Below, in pieces: positions 7,684-16,191 of a DNA stretch of 16,231 nucleotides (positions are counted from its first letter, which is position 1; each line of letters starts with the position of its first letter). The DNA is from TMED26 sp042088965 (GTDB taxonomy: Bacteria > Pseudomonadota > Alphaproteobacteria > Thalassobaculales > Thalassobaculaceae). Position numbers and translations under genes: made by a program. Under the pieces are notes generated by a model. The model saw nothing but the letters and a program-made list of their open reading frames with translations. It had not been told where the DNA came from and searched no databases. The stretch lies in contig JBELLC010000069.1 of NCBI GenBank assembly GCA_042088965.1, positions 1-16,231 of the forward strand, given 5' to 3'.

Positions 7684-8172
7684 TTAACGGTAGGGCGCGT
7701 CTTGCGCCAAATTGAGCGCAATTTCGCGCTCCCACCGGTCACCGTTCGCCAGCAACTTGTCCTTGTTGTAAAAAAGCTCTTCACGTGTCTCGGTCGCAAA
7801 TTCAAAATTTGGGCCTTCGACGATTGCATCCACAGGGCAAGCCTCTTGGCAGAATCCACAATAGATACATTTGGTCATATCAATATCATAACGGCTGGTG
7901 CGCCGGCTGCCATCATCGCGCGGTTCTGCCTCAATGGTGATCGCCTGTGCGGGGCAAACAGCTTCACACAGTTTGCAGGCAATACAGCGTTCCTCACCAT
8001 TTGGATAGCGGCGCAAGGCGTGCTCGCCGCGAAAACGCGGGCTCAGATGGCCTTTTTCGTAAGGGTAATTGATGGTGTGCTTTTTCTTGAACATATAGCG
8101 CAAGGTCAACCACATGCCGGATACAAGCTCGGTCAATAACAGACCGCGATCAGGACGTTCGCTCACAGACAT
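7684..8172 (-). CDS. nuoI: NADH-quinone oxidoreductase subunit I (ferredoxin-like, two 4Fe-4S)
   Basis: Peripheral-arm subunit carrying clusters N6a and N6b, which pass electrons from NuoG to NuoB. The 162-residue product has two complete CxxCxxCxxxCP motifs: Cys63, 66, 69 and 73 in CIACKLCEAVCP, and Cys102, 105, 108 and 112 in CIYCGFCQEACP. The N-terminal amphipathic helix (about 10-30), which anchors the protein to NuoH and NuoA, and the INYPYEKGHLSPRFRGEH segment (34-51) are typical of alphaproteobacteria and mitochondria. The ATG at 8172 lies 14 nt after the nuoH stop, with AAGGGAG about 9 nt upstream. All eight ligands are present. Confidence 0.98.
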   Translation of the reverse strand: MSVSERPDRGLLLTELVSGMWLTLRYMFKKKHTINYPYEKGHLSPRFRGEHALRRYPNGEERCIACKLCEAVCPAQAITIEAEPRDDGSRRTSRYDIDMTKCIYCGFCQEACPVDAIVEGPNFEFATETREELFYNKDKLLANGDRWEREIALNLAQDAPYR

Positions 8173-8186
8173 TATCCAGCGCTCCC

Positions 8187-9206
8187 TTAAGCGTTCGGCA
8201 GTAGGTCAAAGGCAACCAGCACACCGGCTGTCGCGATGACCCAAAACAATGAGAATGGTAAAAAGATCTTCCAGCCAAGGCGCATCAACTGATCATAGCG
8301 ATAACGCGGGAACGTCGCCCGCACCCAGAGGAAGAAAAACAGCACAAAACAAATCTTTGCAATCAGCCAAATTGGTCCAGGGATCCAATTAAACGGCGCA
8401 ATATCCATGATCGGCAGCCAGCCCCCCAGAAACAAGATCGCTGTCATCGCGCTCATCAAAATCATATTGGCGTATTCACCGAGGAAGAAGAGCGCAAAGC
8501 TCATCGCTGAATATTCAACGAAAAATCCAGCCACAATCTCTGACTCGCCCTCCGGCAGATCAAATGGATGACGGTTGGTTTCTGCCAAAGTGGAGATAAA
8601 AAAGATCACAAACATGGGGAACAGTGGGATAAAGAACCACAAGTTTCGCTGGGCTTCGACGACCGCTGACAGGTTTAAGGACCCAACACATAACAACACG
8701 GTCACCATCACAAAGCCGATGGACACCTCATAGGACACCATCTGTGCTGCTGACCGCAACGCCCCCAGGAATGCATATTTTGAATTTGACGCCCAGCCCG
8801 CCATGATGACGCCATAAACACCCAGAGATGAAATCGCAAAGAGATACAGAACACCGACATTTATATCGGCCAGCACCATCCCTGAATCGAACGGGATCAC
8901 AGCCCAAGCAATCAAGCTGAGAATGAAGGTCAGCATCGGTGCCATGATAAAGACGGCTTTATTGGCACCGGCGGGCAGAATAGTTTCTTTGATGAACAGT
9001 TTTAGACCGTCTGCCAATGGCTGTCCAAGACCAAACGGTCCCACAACATTCGGCCCTTTGCGCAACTGCATGGCGCCAATGACCTTTCGCTCTGCATAGG
9101 TCAGATAAGCCACACCCAGCAGCAAGGGCACCACAATCGCCAATATCTTCGCGATAATGATGATGACCGGTAAAGCCTGGATGAGTGCCTGTTCAATCAT
9201 ATCCAC
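8187..9206 (-). CDS. nuoH: NADH-quinone oxidoreductase subunit H
   Basis: Membrane subunit at the junction with the peripheral arm; it forms much of the quinone chamber and the first proton path. The 339-residue product has about eight membrane helices. Signatures are YLTYAERKVIGAMQLRKGPN near 34-53, GWASNSKYAFLGALRSAAQM near 137-156, and the acidic loop AETNRHPFDLPEGESE near 208-223, followed by GFFVEYS. The start is GTG at 9206, chosen because GAGGG lies 7 nt upstream; an in-frame ATG at 9200 would remove two residues and cannot be excluded. It begins 15 nt after the nuoG stop. No missing residues noted. Confidence 0.97.
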   Translation of the reverse strand: MDMIEQALIQALPVIIIIAKILAIVVPLLLGVAYLTYAERKVIGAMQLRKGPNVVGPFGLGQPLADGLKLFIKETILPAGANKAVFIMAPMLTFILSLIAWAVIPFDSGMVLADINVGVLYLFAISSLGVYGVIMAGWASNSKYAFLGALRSAAQMVSYEVSIGFVMVTVLLCVGSLNLSAVVEAQRNLWFFIPLFPMFVIFFISTLAETNRHPFDLPEGESEIVAGFFVEYSAMSFALFFLGEYANMILMSAMTAILFLGGWLPIMDIAPFNWIPGPIWLIAKICFVLFFFLWVRATFPRYRYDQLMRLGWKIFLPFSLFWVIATAGVLVAFDLLPNA

Positions 9207-9221
9207 GTTTGTACCCTCGCC

Positions 9222-11288
9222 TTATCCGTCCGTACCTGTGCGGGCCGTTCGATCCTCCACAAACGCCTGGCTACATTGCGCCATCGTCTCTGAAGCACGA
9301 CTGATAGGGTCGGTCATATAGAAATTATTGATCGGCGTCTCGAGTGGTGTGCTCTGGGTCGCAGAAATTTCACCAAAAGCGCCCCATTCACCTGGCTCTT
9401 GAATATCAATTAGCTCAAAATGCGGGTGCTTGGCGACCAGAGTAGCGCGTAAACCGGCCAGATCATCAAATGCCAGAGGGATTTGTAACAGCCCCGCCAG
9501 CGCCCGCAAAATCTTCCAATCCTCACGCGCGTCACCTGGCGGGAAAACAGCCCGAAGCGCCATTTGCACCCGGCCCTCGGCATTGATGTAAAGGCCGTCT
9601 TTTTCGGTATAGGCCGCGCCGGGTAAAATCACATCTGCGCGGTGCGCACCCTGATCGCCATGATGGCCTTGGTACACCACAAAGGCGTCACCAAATTGAT
9701 CGCTCGCGATCTCATCGGCACCGAGGAGGTAGACCATCTCGATATCCCCAGACTTGGCGCCGTCAAGTATGCCTGCAACATCGCGCCCCCCGTCTCCTGG
9801 TAACAACCCCAGATCAAGGCCCGCAACCCGAGACGCTGCTGTATGCAGAACGTTGAAACCGTTCCAACCCTCGAGCAAAAGACCGTAATTTTCGGCAATT
9901 TTCCGGGCCAGCCCCAGCATACTTGCACCATCATCGCGGCTCAAGGCCCCCATGCCGATCACCAACATTGGCCGCTCAGCGGCGGACAACACGTTCGCAA
10001 ATGGATGACTGCCATCAGCAATTGCGCGCAACGTGTCCGCGTCCGTGCCCAAATGCTCATGATCATACGTCAACGGAGCCGCTTCACCGACCAAGGCAAT
10101 GGGGAAAGCCCCCGGACTGAGCCAGCGCTTTCGCACACGGGCATTCCACACCGGCGCTTCCCAACGCGGGTTGGTGCCAATCAGCAATAATGCGTCGGCC
10201 TCTTCAACAGCGGCGAAACCACTGTTGAACAAGTAACCAGCGCGGGCACCAGCGCCGACTTTAGCGCCATCCTGACGACAATCAACGCTTGTCACCCCCT
10301 TGGCGTCCATCAGCTGTTTGAGCGCAAACATCGCCTCGCTATCTACTTGATCACCGGTTATAGCGGCAATTTTGGCACTCTCGGTGGATGACATTTTCGC
10401 CGCCACAACACCAAGGGCCTGTTCCCAGGTCGCGGGCTGTAACTTTCCATCCTGGCGCACATAGGGCCGGTCGAGCCGTTGCCGTGACAAACCATCACAC
10501 GCATGACGGGTCTTATCAGAAATCCATTCTTCGTTGATATCTTCGTGCAAACGGGGCAGGACCCGAAGGACCTGACCGCCGCGGGCATCCACGCGAATAT
10601 TCGATCCCATGGCATCCATCACGTCGATGGTTTCAGTCTTTTTCAACTCCCACGGCCGGGCCGCAAAAGCATACGGCTTTGAGGTCAAGGCACCCACAGG
10701 GCATAGATCAACAACATTGCCAGAAAGCTCGGAATCAAGGGCTTCTTCAAGATAGGTCGTGATTTCAGCGTTTTCACCACGGTTGAGCAACCCCATCTGA
10801 TCGACACCCGCAACCTCTGTTGTGAAGCGGACGCAGCGGGTACAATGAATGCACCGCGTCATGATGGTTTTCACCAAAGGCCCCATGTTTTTATCAACAA
10901 CAGAGCGTTTCAGCTCGTCATAGCGGCTGTCATCATGACCATAGCCCATGGCTTGGTCTTGTAGATCACATTCCCCACCCTGGTCGCAAATCGGGCAATC
11001 CAGCGGATGATTAATCAACAGAAATTCCATCACCCCTTTGCGGGCTTTGGTGACGGTTTCGGTATCGGTCCTGATCACCATGCCGTCGCCTGCGGGCATG
11101 GCACATGACGCGACAGGCTTCGGTGCGCGCTCCATCTCCACAAGACACATCCGGCAATTCCCCGCAACCGACAAGCGGTCGTGATAGCAAAATCGCGGAA
11201 TTTCAACGCCAGCAGCTTCACAGGCTTGCAGAACGGTTGATCCTGCATCAACTTCGACTTCGACCCCGTTGACTGTCAACTTAGGCAT
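9222..11288 (-). CDS. nuoG: NADH-quinone oxidoreductase subunit G (Fe-S, molybdopterin-oxidoreductase-like)
   Basis: Largest peripheral-arm subunit, carrying electrons from NuoF to NuoI. The 688-residue product starts with a 2Fe-2S ferredoxin domain (Cys34, 45, 48 and 62; N1b). Next comes the HxxxCxxCxxxxxC site (His94, Cys98, 101 and 107; N5) and then a 4Fe-4S site (Cys146, 149, 152 and 196; N4). From about residue 215 it resembles a degenerate molybdopterin oxidoreductase domain. The extra cysteine group that binds N7 in E. coli is absent from the segment after residue 210, as in mitochondria and most alphaproteobacteria. The ATG at 11288 has GGAGAG (11295-11300) at 6-nt spacing, 22 nt beyond the nuoF stop. 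Start and identity are well supported. Confidence 0.97.
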   Translation of the reverse strand: MPKLTVNGVEVEVDAGSTVLQACEAAGVEIPRFCYHDRLSVAGNCRMCLVEMERAPKPVASCAMPAGDGMVIRTDTETVTKARKGVMEFLLINHPLDCPICDQGGECDLQDQAMGYGHDDSRYDELKRSVVDKNMGPLVKTIMTRCIHCTRCVRFTTEVAGVDQMGLLNRGENAEITTYLEEALDSELSGNVVDLCPVGALTSKPYAFAARPWELKKTETIDVMDAMGSNIRVDARGGQVLRVLPRLHEDINEEWISDKTRHACDGLSRQRLDRPYVRQDGKLQPATWEQALGVVAAKMSSTESAKIAAITGDQVDSEAMFALKQLMDAKGVTSVDCRQDGAKVGAGARAGYLFNSGFAAVEEADALLLIGTNPRWEAPVWNARVRKRWLSPGAFPIALVGEAAPLTYDHEHLGTDADTLRAIADGSHPFANVLSAAERPMLVIGMGALSRDDGASMLGLARKIAENYGLLLEGWNGFNVLHTAASRVAGLDLGLLPGDGGRDVAGILDGAKSGDIEMVYLLGADEIASDQFGDAFVVYQGHHGDQGAHRADVILPGAAYTEKDGLYINAEGRVQMALRAVFPPGDAREDWKILRALAGLLQIPLAFDDLAGLRATLVAKHPHFELIDIQEPGEWGAFGEISATQSTPLETPINNFYMTDPISRASETMAQCSQAFVEDRTARTGTDG

Positions 11289-11310
11289 GGTGCTCTCTCC
11301 GTCCTGCCGG

Positions 11311-12615
11311 TTATTCGGCTGCCGCTGGCATCGCCGCCTTGCGGCTCACAATACGATTTTCAATTTCCGGGCGGAAATGCCGGATCAGTCCTTGAATTGG
11401 CCAGGCAGCGGCATCTCCTAGGGCGCAAATGGTATGGCCCTCAACCTGTCGCGTCACCTCTTCCAAGGCGTCGATCTCGGCAATTTCAGCATCGCCTGTG
11501 ACCAGACGGCTCATGACCCGATACATCCACCCTGTACCCTCGCGGCACGGGGTGCACTGCCCGCAGCTTTCATGCATGTAAAAATGCGATAACCGCTGGA
11601 TCGCCTCAATGATATCGGTTTGCCGGCCAAAGGCTTCTTTGGCCATGACAATGACAGCAGCGGTCCCGAGGCCAGACTTGACCTCACGCAGAGAATCGAA
11701 ATCCATCAGCATATCGCCGCAAATATCTTGCGGCAAACACGGCACGGATGAACCGCCGGGGATCACCGCCAACAGATTATCCCAACCGCCAACAACACCG
11801 CCTGCATGTCGCTCCAGCAACTCCCGCAAGGGGATGCTCATTTCTTCCTCGACCGTGCACGGGTTGTTCACATGACCTGAAATGCAAAATAATTTTGTCC
11901 CCGTGTTGTTTGGCCGACCAAAGCCTGCAAACCATTCTGGCCCCCGGCGGAGAATCGTTGGCACAACAGCAATACTCTCGACATTATTCACGGTTGTAGG
12001 GCAACCATAAATGCCGGAAGCTGCCGGAAACGGTGGCTTCATGCGCGGCTGGCCCTTCTTGCCTTCAAGGCTCTCTAACATGGCTGATTCTTCGCCGCAG
12101 ATATAGGCACCGGCCCCGCGATGCAGCACAATGTCAAAATCCCAACCAGACCCACAAGCGTTTTTACCAATCAAGCCAGCGTCGCGGGCTTGATCAATGG
12201 CCGCTTGTAAGCGGGCCGCCTCGTTATAAAACTCACCGCGCACATAAATGAAGGCAACATGCGCTTGCATCGCAAAGCTGGCAATCAAAGCGCCTTCAAC
12301 CAATTTGTGAGGATCATGGCGTAAAATCTCGCGATCCTTACAAGTTCCAGGTTCCGATTCGTCTGCATTGATGACCAAATAATGCGGCCGGTCGCCCACT
12401 TCTTTGGGCATGAATGACCATTTCATCCCCGTTGAAAAGCCCGCACCACCCCGGCCACGCAAGCCAGAGGCTTTAACCTCATCGATAATTTTCTCAGTAC
12501 CTTTGGTTAAAATCTCTTTGGTATTATTCCAGTCGCCCCGGCTGCGGGCGCCATCAAGGCCCCAATCTTGCAGGCCGTATAGATTTGTAAAAATACGATC
12601 TTGATCCTGTAACAT
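11311..12615 (-). CDS. nuoF: NADH-quinone oxidoreductase subunit F (NADH/FMN-binding)
   Basis: Entry point of complex I: it binds NADH and FMN and holds cluster N3. The 434-residue product has the FMN/NADH glycine-rich loop GLRGRGGAGFSTGMKW near 51-66, NADESEPGTCKDRE near 84-97, GAGAYICGEESAMLESLEG near 167-185, and the 4Fe-4S ligands Cys351, 354 and 357 in ESCGQCTPCREG plus Cys397 in GHTICALGDAAAWP. I place the start at ATG 12615, which shares one base with the nuoE stop (TGATG) and has GGAG 7 nt upstream. A GTG one codon earlier (12618) is also possible. Overlap with nuoE suggests coupled synthesis of the two partners. Confidence 0.97.
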   Translation of the reverse strand: MLQDQDRIFTNLYGLQDWGLDGARSRGDWNNTKEILTKGTEKIIDEVKASGLRGRGGAGFSTGMKWSFMPKEVGDRPHYLVINADESEPGTCKDREILRHDPHKLVEGALIASFAMQAHVAFIYVRGEFYNEAARLQAAIDQARDAGLIGKNACGSGWDFDIVLHRGAGAYICGEESAMLESLEGKKGQPRMKPPFPAASGIYGCPTTVNNVESIAVVPTILRRGPEWFAGFGRPNNTGTKLFCISGHVNNPCTVEEEMSIPLRELLERHAGGVVGGWDNLLAVIPGGSSVPCLPQDICGDMLMDFDSLREVKSGLGTAAVIVMAKEAFGRQTDIIEAIQRLSHFYMHESCGQCTPCREGTGWMYRVMSRLVTGDAEIAEIDALEEVTRQVEGHTICALGDAAAWPIQGLIRHFRPEIENRIVSRKAAMPAAAE

Positions 12616-13253
12616 CACCCTTCTCCCGCGTCACGTGCAGCACCATAACTCCCGGCGGTGTCTGTCAGCGACGTCGCTCCCGGAGCTGGCATTGCGCCTG
12701 TACGCCCCGATGTTGACCCTGGCGGCGGAACATTTCCCTGCTCAATCGCTTCCAGCAGTGCAATTGTTCCCGCGTAATCTAAATCTTCATAAAAATCATC
12801 GTTCACCTGCAACACAGGCGCATTGGCACAAGCGCCAAGGCATTCAACTTCCAGCAAGGAAAACTTGCCGTCAGCCGTCATTTCTTTATTGGCAATCCCT
12901 AATTTATCGCGGATCGCTTTCAGGACATTATCAGAGCCTCGCAACCAACATGGCGTGGTCCGACAGGCTTGCAAATAGAACGCCCCAACAGGTGCCAAAT
13001 TGTACATTGAGTAAAAAGTTGCAACTTCCAGAACCCGAATCGGCGCCATCTGAAGCTTGGCACCAATCACGTCAATGGCGGCCATGGGAATCCAGTTATC
13101 ATGCTGTCGCTGGGCCAAATCCAGCAGCGCCATAACCGCACTTTGCTGCCGATTTTCTGGGTATTTGGCAATATAAGCATCGGCCTCAGCGTCGTTTTCA
13201 GGTGTGAACGCGAAGGAGGCTGGTTGCTCTGCTGCGATGCCGGCACCACTCAT
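12615..13253 (-). CDS. nuoE: NADH-quinone oxidoreductase subunit E (thioredoxin-like 2Fe-2S)
   Basis: Partner of NuoF in the NADH-oxidising module, holding the off-path 2Fe-2S cluster N1a. The 212-residue product has all four ligands: Cys97 and Cys102 in CRTTPC, and Cys138 and Cys142 in CLGAC. The helical N-terminal part includes VLEVATFYSMYNLAPVG at about 74-90. After about residue 172 there is a Pro/Gly/Ala/Ser-rich tail that includes SGRTGAMPAPGATSLTD; such a tail with a terminal TSLT element is typical of alphaproteobacterial NuoE, so it is not a read-through artefact. The ATG at 13253 overlaps the nuoD stop by 4 nt (ATGA), and GGGGAG lies 8 nt upstream inside nuoD. Confidence 0.96.
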   Translation of the reverse strand: MSGAGIAAEQPASFAFTPENDAEADAYIAKYPENRQQSAVMALLDLAQRQHDNWIPMAAIDVIGAKLQMAPIRVLEVATFYSMYNLAPVGAFYLQACRTTPCWLRGSDNVLKAIRDKLGIANKEMTADGKFSLLEVECLGACANAPVLQVNDDFYEDLDYAGTIALLEAIEQGNVPPPGSTSGRTGAMPAPGATSLTDTAGSYGAARDAGEG

Positions 13254-14428
13254 CGGTCAATCTCCCCGAAGACAATATCTAATGAGCCAATGATGGCCAC
13301 GGTATCCGCCAACATATGGCCCCGGGACATGGCATCCATTGCCGATAGAAAGGCAAACCCTGGTGCGCGAATCTTACATTTATAGGGCCGGTTTGTGCCA
13401 TCAGAGACAAGGTAAACACCGAATTCACCCTTCGGTGCTTCAACGGCTGTATAGGTCTCACCAGCAGGCACCCGGTAGCCTTCGGTATACAGTTTAAAGT
13501 GATGGATCATGGCTTCCATCGACTGCTTCATTTCGGTGCGCCGTGGTGGGGCAATTTTATGATCTTCGGTCATCACCGGACCATCTGGCATCTGGTTCAG
13601 ACATTGTTTGATGATTCGCAAGCTTTGGCGCATTTCTTCGACCCGCACCAAATACCGCGCATAGCAATCCCCCGTACTGCCAATCGCAACTTGAAAATCC
13701 ATTCTATCGTAGACGTCATAAGGCTGCGATTTCCGTAAATCCCACGGTACACCTGAGCCGCGGATACAAGGCCCACTAAAGCCAAGGTCTAGCGCCTTTT
13801 CCCGATCAACCACGCCGATATCAACGGTGCGCTGCTTGAAAATACGGTTTTCGGTCAACAAACCTTCAAGGTCAGTAATAAATTTCGGAAATTTCTCTGC
13901 CCAGGCATAAATGTCCTCAGCCAGCCCTGCAGGCAGATCCTGATGCACACCGCCAGGGCGGAAATACGCCGCGTGCAAGCGTGCGCCGCAGACCCGCTCA
14001 TAAAACTCCATCAGAATTTCGCGCTCTTCAAAGCCCCACAGCAAGGGCGTCATCGCCCCGACATCAATCGCAAACGTGGTGATGTTCAGGATATGGTTCA
14101 GAACCCGTGAAATCTCAGAGAACAAGACGCGCACGTATTGGCCCCGTTCTGGCACGTCAACCCCGAGCAGCTTCTCAACAGCGAGGGCAAACGTATGCTC
14201 TTGGGCCATTGGAGAGACATAATCAAGGCGGTCAAAATACGGCACTGCCTGCAAATAAGTTTTATGCTCAATCAGCTTTTCGGTGCCGCGATGCAACAGG
14301 CCGATATGCGGATCCGCGCGGTGTACGACCTCGCCATCCATTTCCAAAACCAAACGCAAAACCCCGTGCGCGGCGGGATGCTGCGGGCCGAAATTAAGTG
14401 TCAGCGGCTTAATTTGTGCTTCAGCCAT
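13250..14428 (-). CDS. nuoD: NADH-quinone oxidoreductase subunit D (49-kDa homologue)
   Basis: Forms the quinone-binding cavity together with NuoB; it is related to the large subunit of NiFe hydrogenases but has no metal ligands. The 392-residue product begins MAEAQIKPLTLNFGPQHPAA and continues with HGVLRLVLEMDGE, HIGLLHRGTEKLIEHKTY and LQAVPYFDRLDYVSPM, the last carrying the region of the quinone-binding Tyr. Other signatures are SRVLNHILNITTFAIDVGA and YFRPGGVHQDLPAG, with a conserved C-terminal GEIDR. The open frame continues to 14623, but the ATG at 14428 is the true start: sequence conservation begins there, and the extra 65 residues are the nuoC gene read in another frame. It overlaps nuoC by 8 nt. 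Confidence 0.97.
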   Translation of the reverse strand: MAEAQIKPLTLNFGPQHPAAHGVLRLVLEMDGEVVHRADPHIGLLHRGTEKLIEHKTYLQAVPYFDRLDYVSPMAQEHTFALAVEKLLGVDVPERGQYVRVLFSEISRVLNHILNITTFAIDVGAMTPLLWGFEEREILMEFYERVCGARLHAAYFRPGGVHQDLPAGLAEDIYAWAEKFPKFITDLEGLLTENRIFKQRTVDIGVVDREKALDLGFSGPCIRGSGVPWDLRKSQPYDVYDRMDFQVAIGSTGDCYARYLVRVEEMRQSLRIIKQCLNQMPDGPVMTEDHKIAPPRRTEMKQSMEAMIHHFKLYTEGYRVPAGETYTAVEAPKGEFGVYLVSDGTNRPYKCKIRAPGFAFLSAMDAMSRGHMLADTVAIIGSLDIVFGEIDR

Positions 14429-15053
14429 TGGTCTCACCGTCCTTCGCCTTTTCGTCACCTGGCAGCGCCGCTTGCGCGCCTTCCCAGGGCGACAGATAGT
14501 CAAAACTGCGGAAATCTTGCGCCAACTCCACCGGCTCCTGAACAACCCGCTTGGCAAGCTCGTCATAACGAACCTGAACATGGCCAGTGAGCGGAAAATC
14601 TTTGCGCAGGGGATGGCCCTCAAAGCCGTAATCGGTCAACAAGCGCCGTAAATCGGGATGATCGGCAAAATAGACGCCGTACATATCCCAGGCTTCCCGC
14701 TCATTCCAAGCAGCTGAACTGTAGATATTTGCCACCGAGGGCACGGGCGTTTCTTCATCGGTCTCCAGCTTCACGCGAATGCGCTGTGCGTGCGCAATGC
14801 TGAGCAAATTATACACCACATCAAAGCGCCGCGCGCGGGTTGGATAATCAACAACGGTCAGGTCCATCAACGCTTTGAACTGGCAGCGGCTATCATCTTT
14901 AAGGAAATTCAGCACTGAGGTGATGTTTGCAGCCGACGTTTGTAGCGATAACTCGCCTTTTATAAATGACATATCACTGACCCTATCAGCGAGTTGCCCG
15001 GCCACATAGTCGCCCAAATCGCTCATCAGCGTGGGATCTTCGGTAACAGCCAT
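14421..15053 (-). CDS. nuoC: NADH-quinone oxidoreductase subunit C (30-kDa homologue)
   Basis: Structural peripheral-arm subunit packed against NuoD; it binds no cofactor. The 210-residue product carries the family signature NEREAWDMYGVYFADHPDLR at about 117-136, followed by LTDYGFEGHPLRKDFPLTG at about 139-157. It is a separate gene, not the NuoCD fusion of E. coli. The ATG at 15053 has CAGGAG (15061-15066) 7 nt upstream, an excellent ribosome-binding site. A second ATG at 15057 is out of frame and not used. The gap to nuoB is 39 bp, and the 3' end overlaps nuoD by 8 nt. Confidence 0.97.
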   Translation of the reverse strand: MAVTEDPTLMSDLGDYVAGQLADRVSDMSFIKGELSLQTSAANITSVLNFLKDDSRCQFKALMDLTVVDYPTRARRFDVVYNLLSIAHAQRIRVKLETDEETPVPSVANIYSSAAWNEREAWDMYGVYFADHPDLRRLLTDYGFEGHPLRKDFPLTGHVQVRYDELAKRVVQEPVELAQDFRSFDYLSPWEGAQAALPGDEKAKDGETNG

Positions 15054-15092
15054 TCATTGACTCCTGCTTTGCGGAAACAGCCGGTCGCCTGC

Positions 15093-15644
15093 CTAGCGGG
15101 CAATTGTTGCTGTCCGCTTAATCTTTTTCTGCAACTGTAACACACCGTACAACAGTGCCTCTGCCGTTGGCGGGCAGCCAGGGACATAGACATCTACAGG
15201 CACGATTCGGTCGCAGCCTCGCACAACCGAGTATGAGTAATGGTAATATCCACCACCATTGGCGCAGGATCCCATCGAAATCACCCACCGCGGTTCTGGC
15301 ATTTGGTCATAGACCTTGCGTAAGGCAGGGGCCATCTTATTGGTCAAGGTTCCAGCAACGATCATAACGTCGGATTGACGTGGGCTTGGTCGGAAGACCA
15401 TGCCAAAGCGGTCAATGTCATATCGACTCGCGGCTGTATGCATCATTTCAACCGCACAGCACGCCAAGCCAAATGTCATCGGCCACAGCGAACCGCTGCG
15501 CGCCCAATTGAACAGCTTATCCGCCTGGGCAATCACAAAACCCTTATCGCGCAGCTCGTCACCGACGGCGCCGAGGATGGCGTCTTGGTCAGCACCCTGC
15601 GGCAATGCCGCGCCTGCACTGCTCTGTGTCCCGATCACTCCCAT
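15093..15644 (-). CDS. nuoB: NADH-quinone oxidoreductase subunit B (PSST homologue, cluster N2)
   Basis: Carries the terminal 4Fe-4S cluster N2, which reduces quinone. The 183-residue product keeps the four ligands: adjacent Cys62 and Cys63 in FGLACCAVEMM, Cys127 in GSCANGGGYYHYSY and Cys157 in VPGCPPTAEALLYG. The N-terminus (about 1-35) is variable and low in conservation, as is usual. The open frame extends to a GTG at 15665, but ATG 15644 is preferred because AAGGAG (15652-15657) lies exactly 7 nt upstream. The start lies inside the end of nuoA (10-nt overlap). Confidence 0.98.
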   Translation of the reverse strand: MGVIGTQSSAGAALPQGADQDAILGAVGDELRDKGFVIAQADKLFNWARSGSLWPMTFGLACCAVEMMHTAASRYDIDRFGMVFRPSPRQSDVMIVAGTLTNKMAPALRKVYDQMPEPRWVISMGSCANGGGYYHYSYSVVRGCDRIVPVDVYVPGCPPTAEALLYGVLQLQKKIKRTATIAR

Positions 15645-16018
15645 TCCAAGGCTCCTTTTTTCCACTCATAAACAAAACCAATGGTCAGTACCCCAAGGAA
15701 CAAAACCATCGACCAAAAACCAAACATGCCAACGTCGGACAGCGACACCGCCCATGGGAACAGGAAAGCAACCTCAAGATCGAAAATGATAAACAAAATG
15801 GCCACCAAGTAGAACCGCACATCGAATTGGCCGCGGCTATCGTTAAAGGCCTCAAAACCACATTCGTAAGCAGACAGCTTCTCTGAATCAGGTCGGTTAG
15901 GACCAATAATCATTGACCCAAAAGCCATCACAACAGCCAAGCCAATGGCAATAACCAAGAAAATCAAAATCGGGAGATAGCCTTGCAGTAGATCAGGTAA
16001 AGCCTCTTGGACTGTCAT
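15635..16018 (-). CDS. nuoA: NADH-quinone oxidoreductase subunit A
   Basis: Small three-helix membrane subunit at the junction of the two arms; first gene of the operon. The 127-residue product has helices at about 15-37, 68-90 and 99-119. The flexible loop between the first two includes YECGFE with Cys53, the residue whose exposure marks the deactive state in mitochondrial complex I. FDLEVAFLFPWA at 79-90 carries the conserved acidic pair Asp80 and Glu82. I chose the ATG at 16018; GGGAG lies about 11 nt upstream, slightly far. A GTG at 16042 keeps the frame open but has no ribosome site and adds eight residues not expected for the family. Confidence 0.95.
   Translation of the reverse strand: MTVQEALPDLLQGYLPILIFLVIAIGLAVVMAFGSMIIGPNRPDSEKLSAYECGFEAFNDSRGQFDVRFYLVAILFIIFDLEVAFLFPWAVSLSDVGMFGFWSMVLFLGVLTIGFVYEWKKGALEWE
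15652..15657 (-). promoter_or_regulatory. Ribosome-binding site deciding the nuoB start
   Basis: AAGGAG on the minus strand, 7 nt before ATG 15644 and inside the last codons of nuoA. It rules against the longer frame from GTG 15665, which would include this site within the coding region. Confidence 0.85.
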
Positions 16019-16053
16019 GGTAGAAAATACTCCCGTTATCACTTTGCCGCCGC

Positions 16054-16082
16054 ACTATAATTGCCCTTGCGGGCCAAGGGAA
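16054..16082 (-). promoter_or_regulatory. nuoAp: Possible nuo promoter
   Basis: On the minus strand TATAGT (16059-16054) matches the -10 consensus in five of six positions. It lies about 35 bp before the nuoA ATG. At 17-bp spacing the -35 position reads TTCCCT (16082-16077), a poor match, so an activator would be needed if this is real. A better -35-like TTGTCA (16142-16137) has no good -10 at normal distance. The 200-bp segment 16019-16216 is the only place in the window where a main nuo promoter could sit. Confidence 0.22.
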
Positions 16083-16137
16083 GGACCTGCACCATCTATT
16101 TAGGCGTAAAACGACGAAAAGCGGGTCATATAGCCAT

Positions 16138-16148
16138 GACAAATTGTC
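16138..16148. promoter_or_regulatory. Short dyad, possible operator
   Basis: GACAA-A-TTGTC is a perfect 5-bp inverted repeat around one central base, about 120 bp upstream of the nuoA start and overlapping the -35-like TTGTCA on the minus strand. It does not match an FNR box. No regulator can be named, and a dyad of this length can occur by chance. Confidence 0.2.
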
Positions 16149-16191
16149 GCTCGCAGGCTGTAAAAGCCGCAAGCTACTGTATTTATAAATT

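Noticed and set aside
7618..8139. 173-codon open frame on the plus strand opposite nuoI
   Set aside because: It is the complement of a fully conserved ferredoxin-type gene with all eight cysteines. Its translation has no recognisable domain, and no ribosome site or neighbouring plus-strand gene supports it.
12615..12740. NuoE C-terminal Pro/Gly/Ala-rich tail as a possible extra domain or frameshift product
   Set aside because: The tail with a GR...TSLT element is typical of alphaproteobacterial NuoE and ends in the normal overlap with nuoF.
12635..13135. 166-codon plus-strand open frame opposite nuoE
   Set aside because: Shadow of nuoE; the minus-strand frame has the 2Fe-2S ligands and fits the operon. 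The plus-strand product shows no known motif.
14429..14623. N-terminal extension of the nuoD frame by 65 codons
   Set aside because: These codons lie wholly within nuoC in another frame, and NuoD conservation begins at the ATG at 14428.
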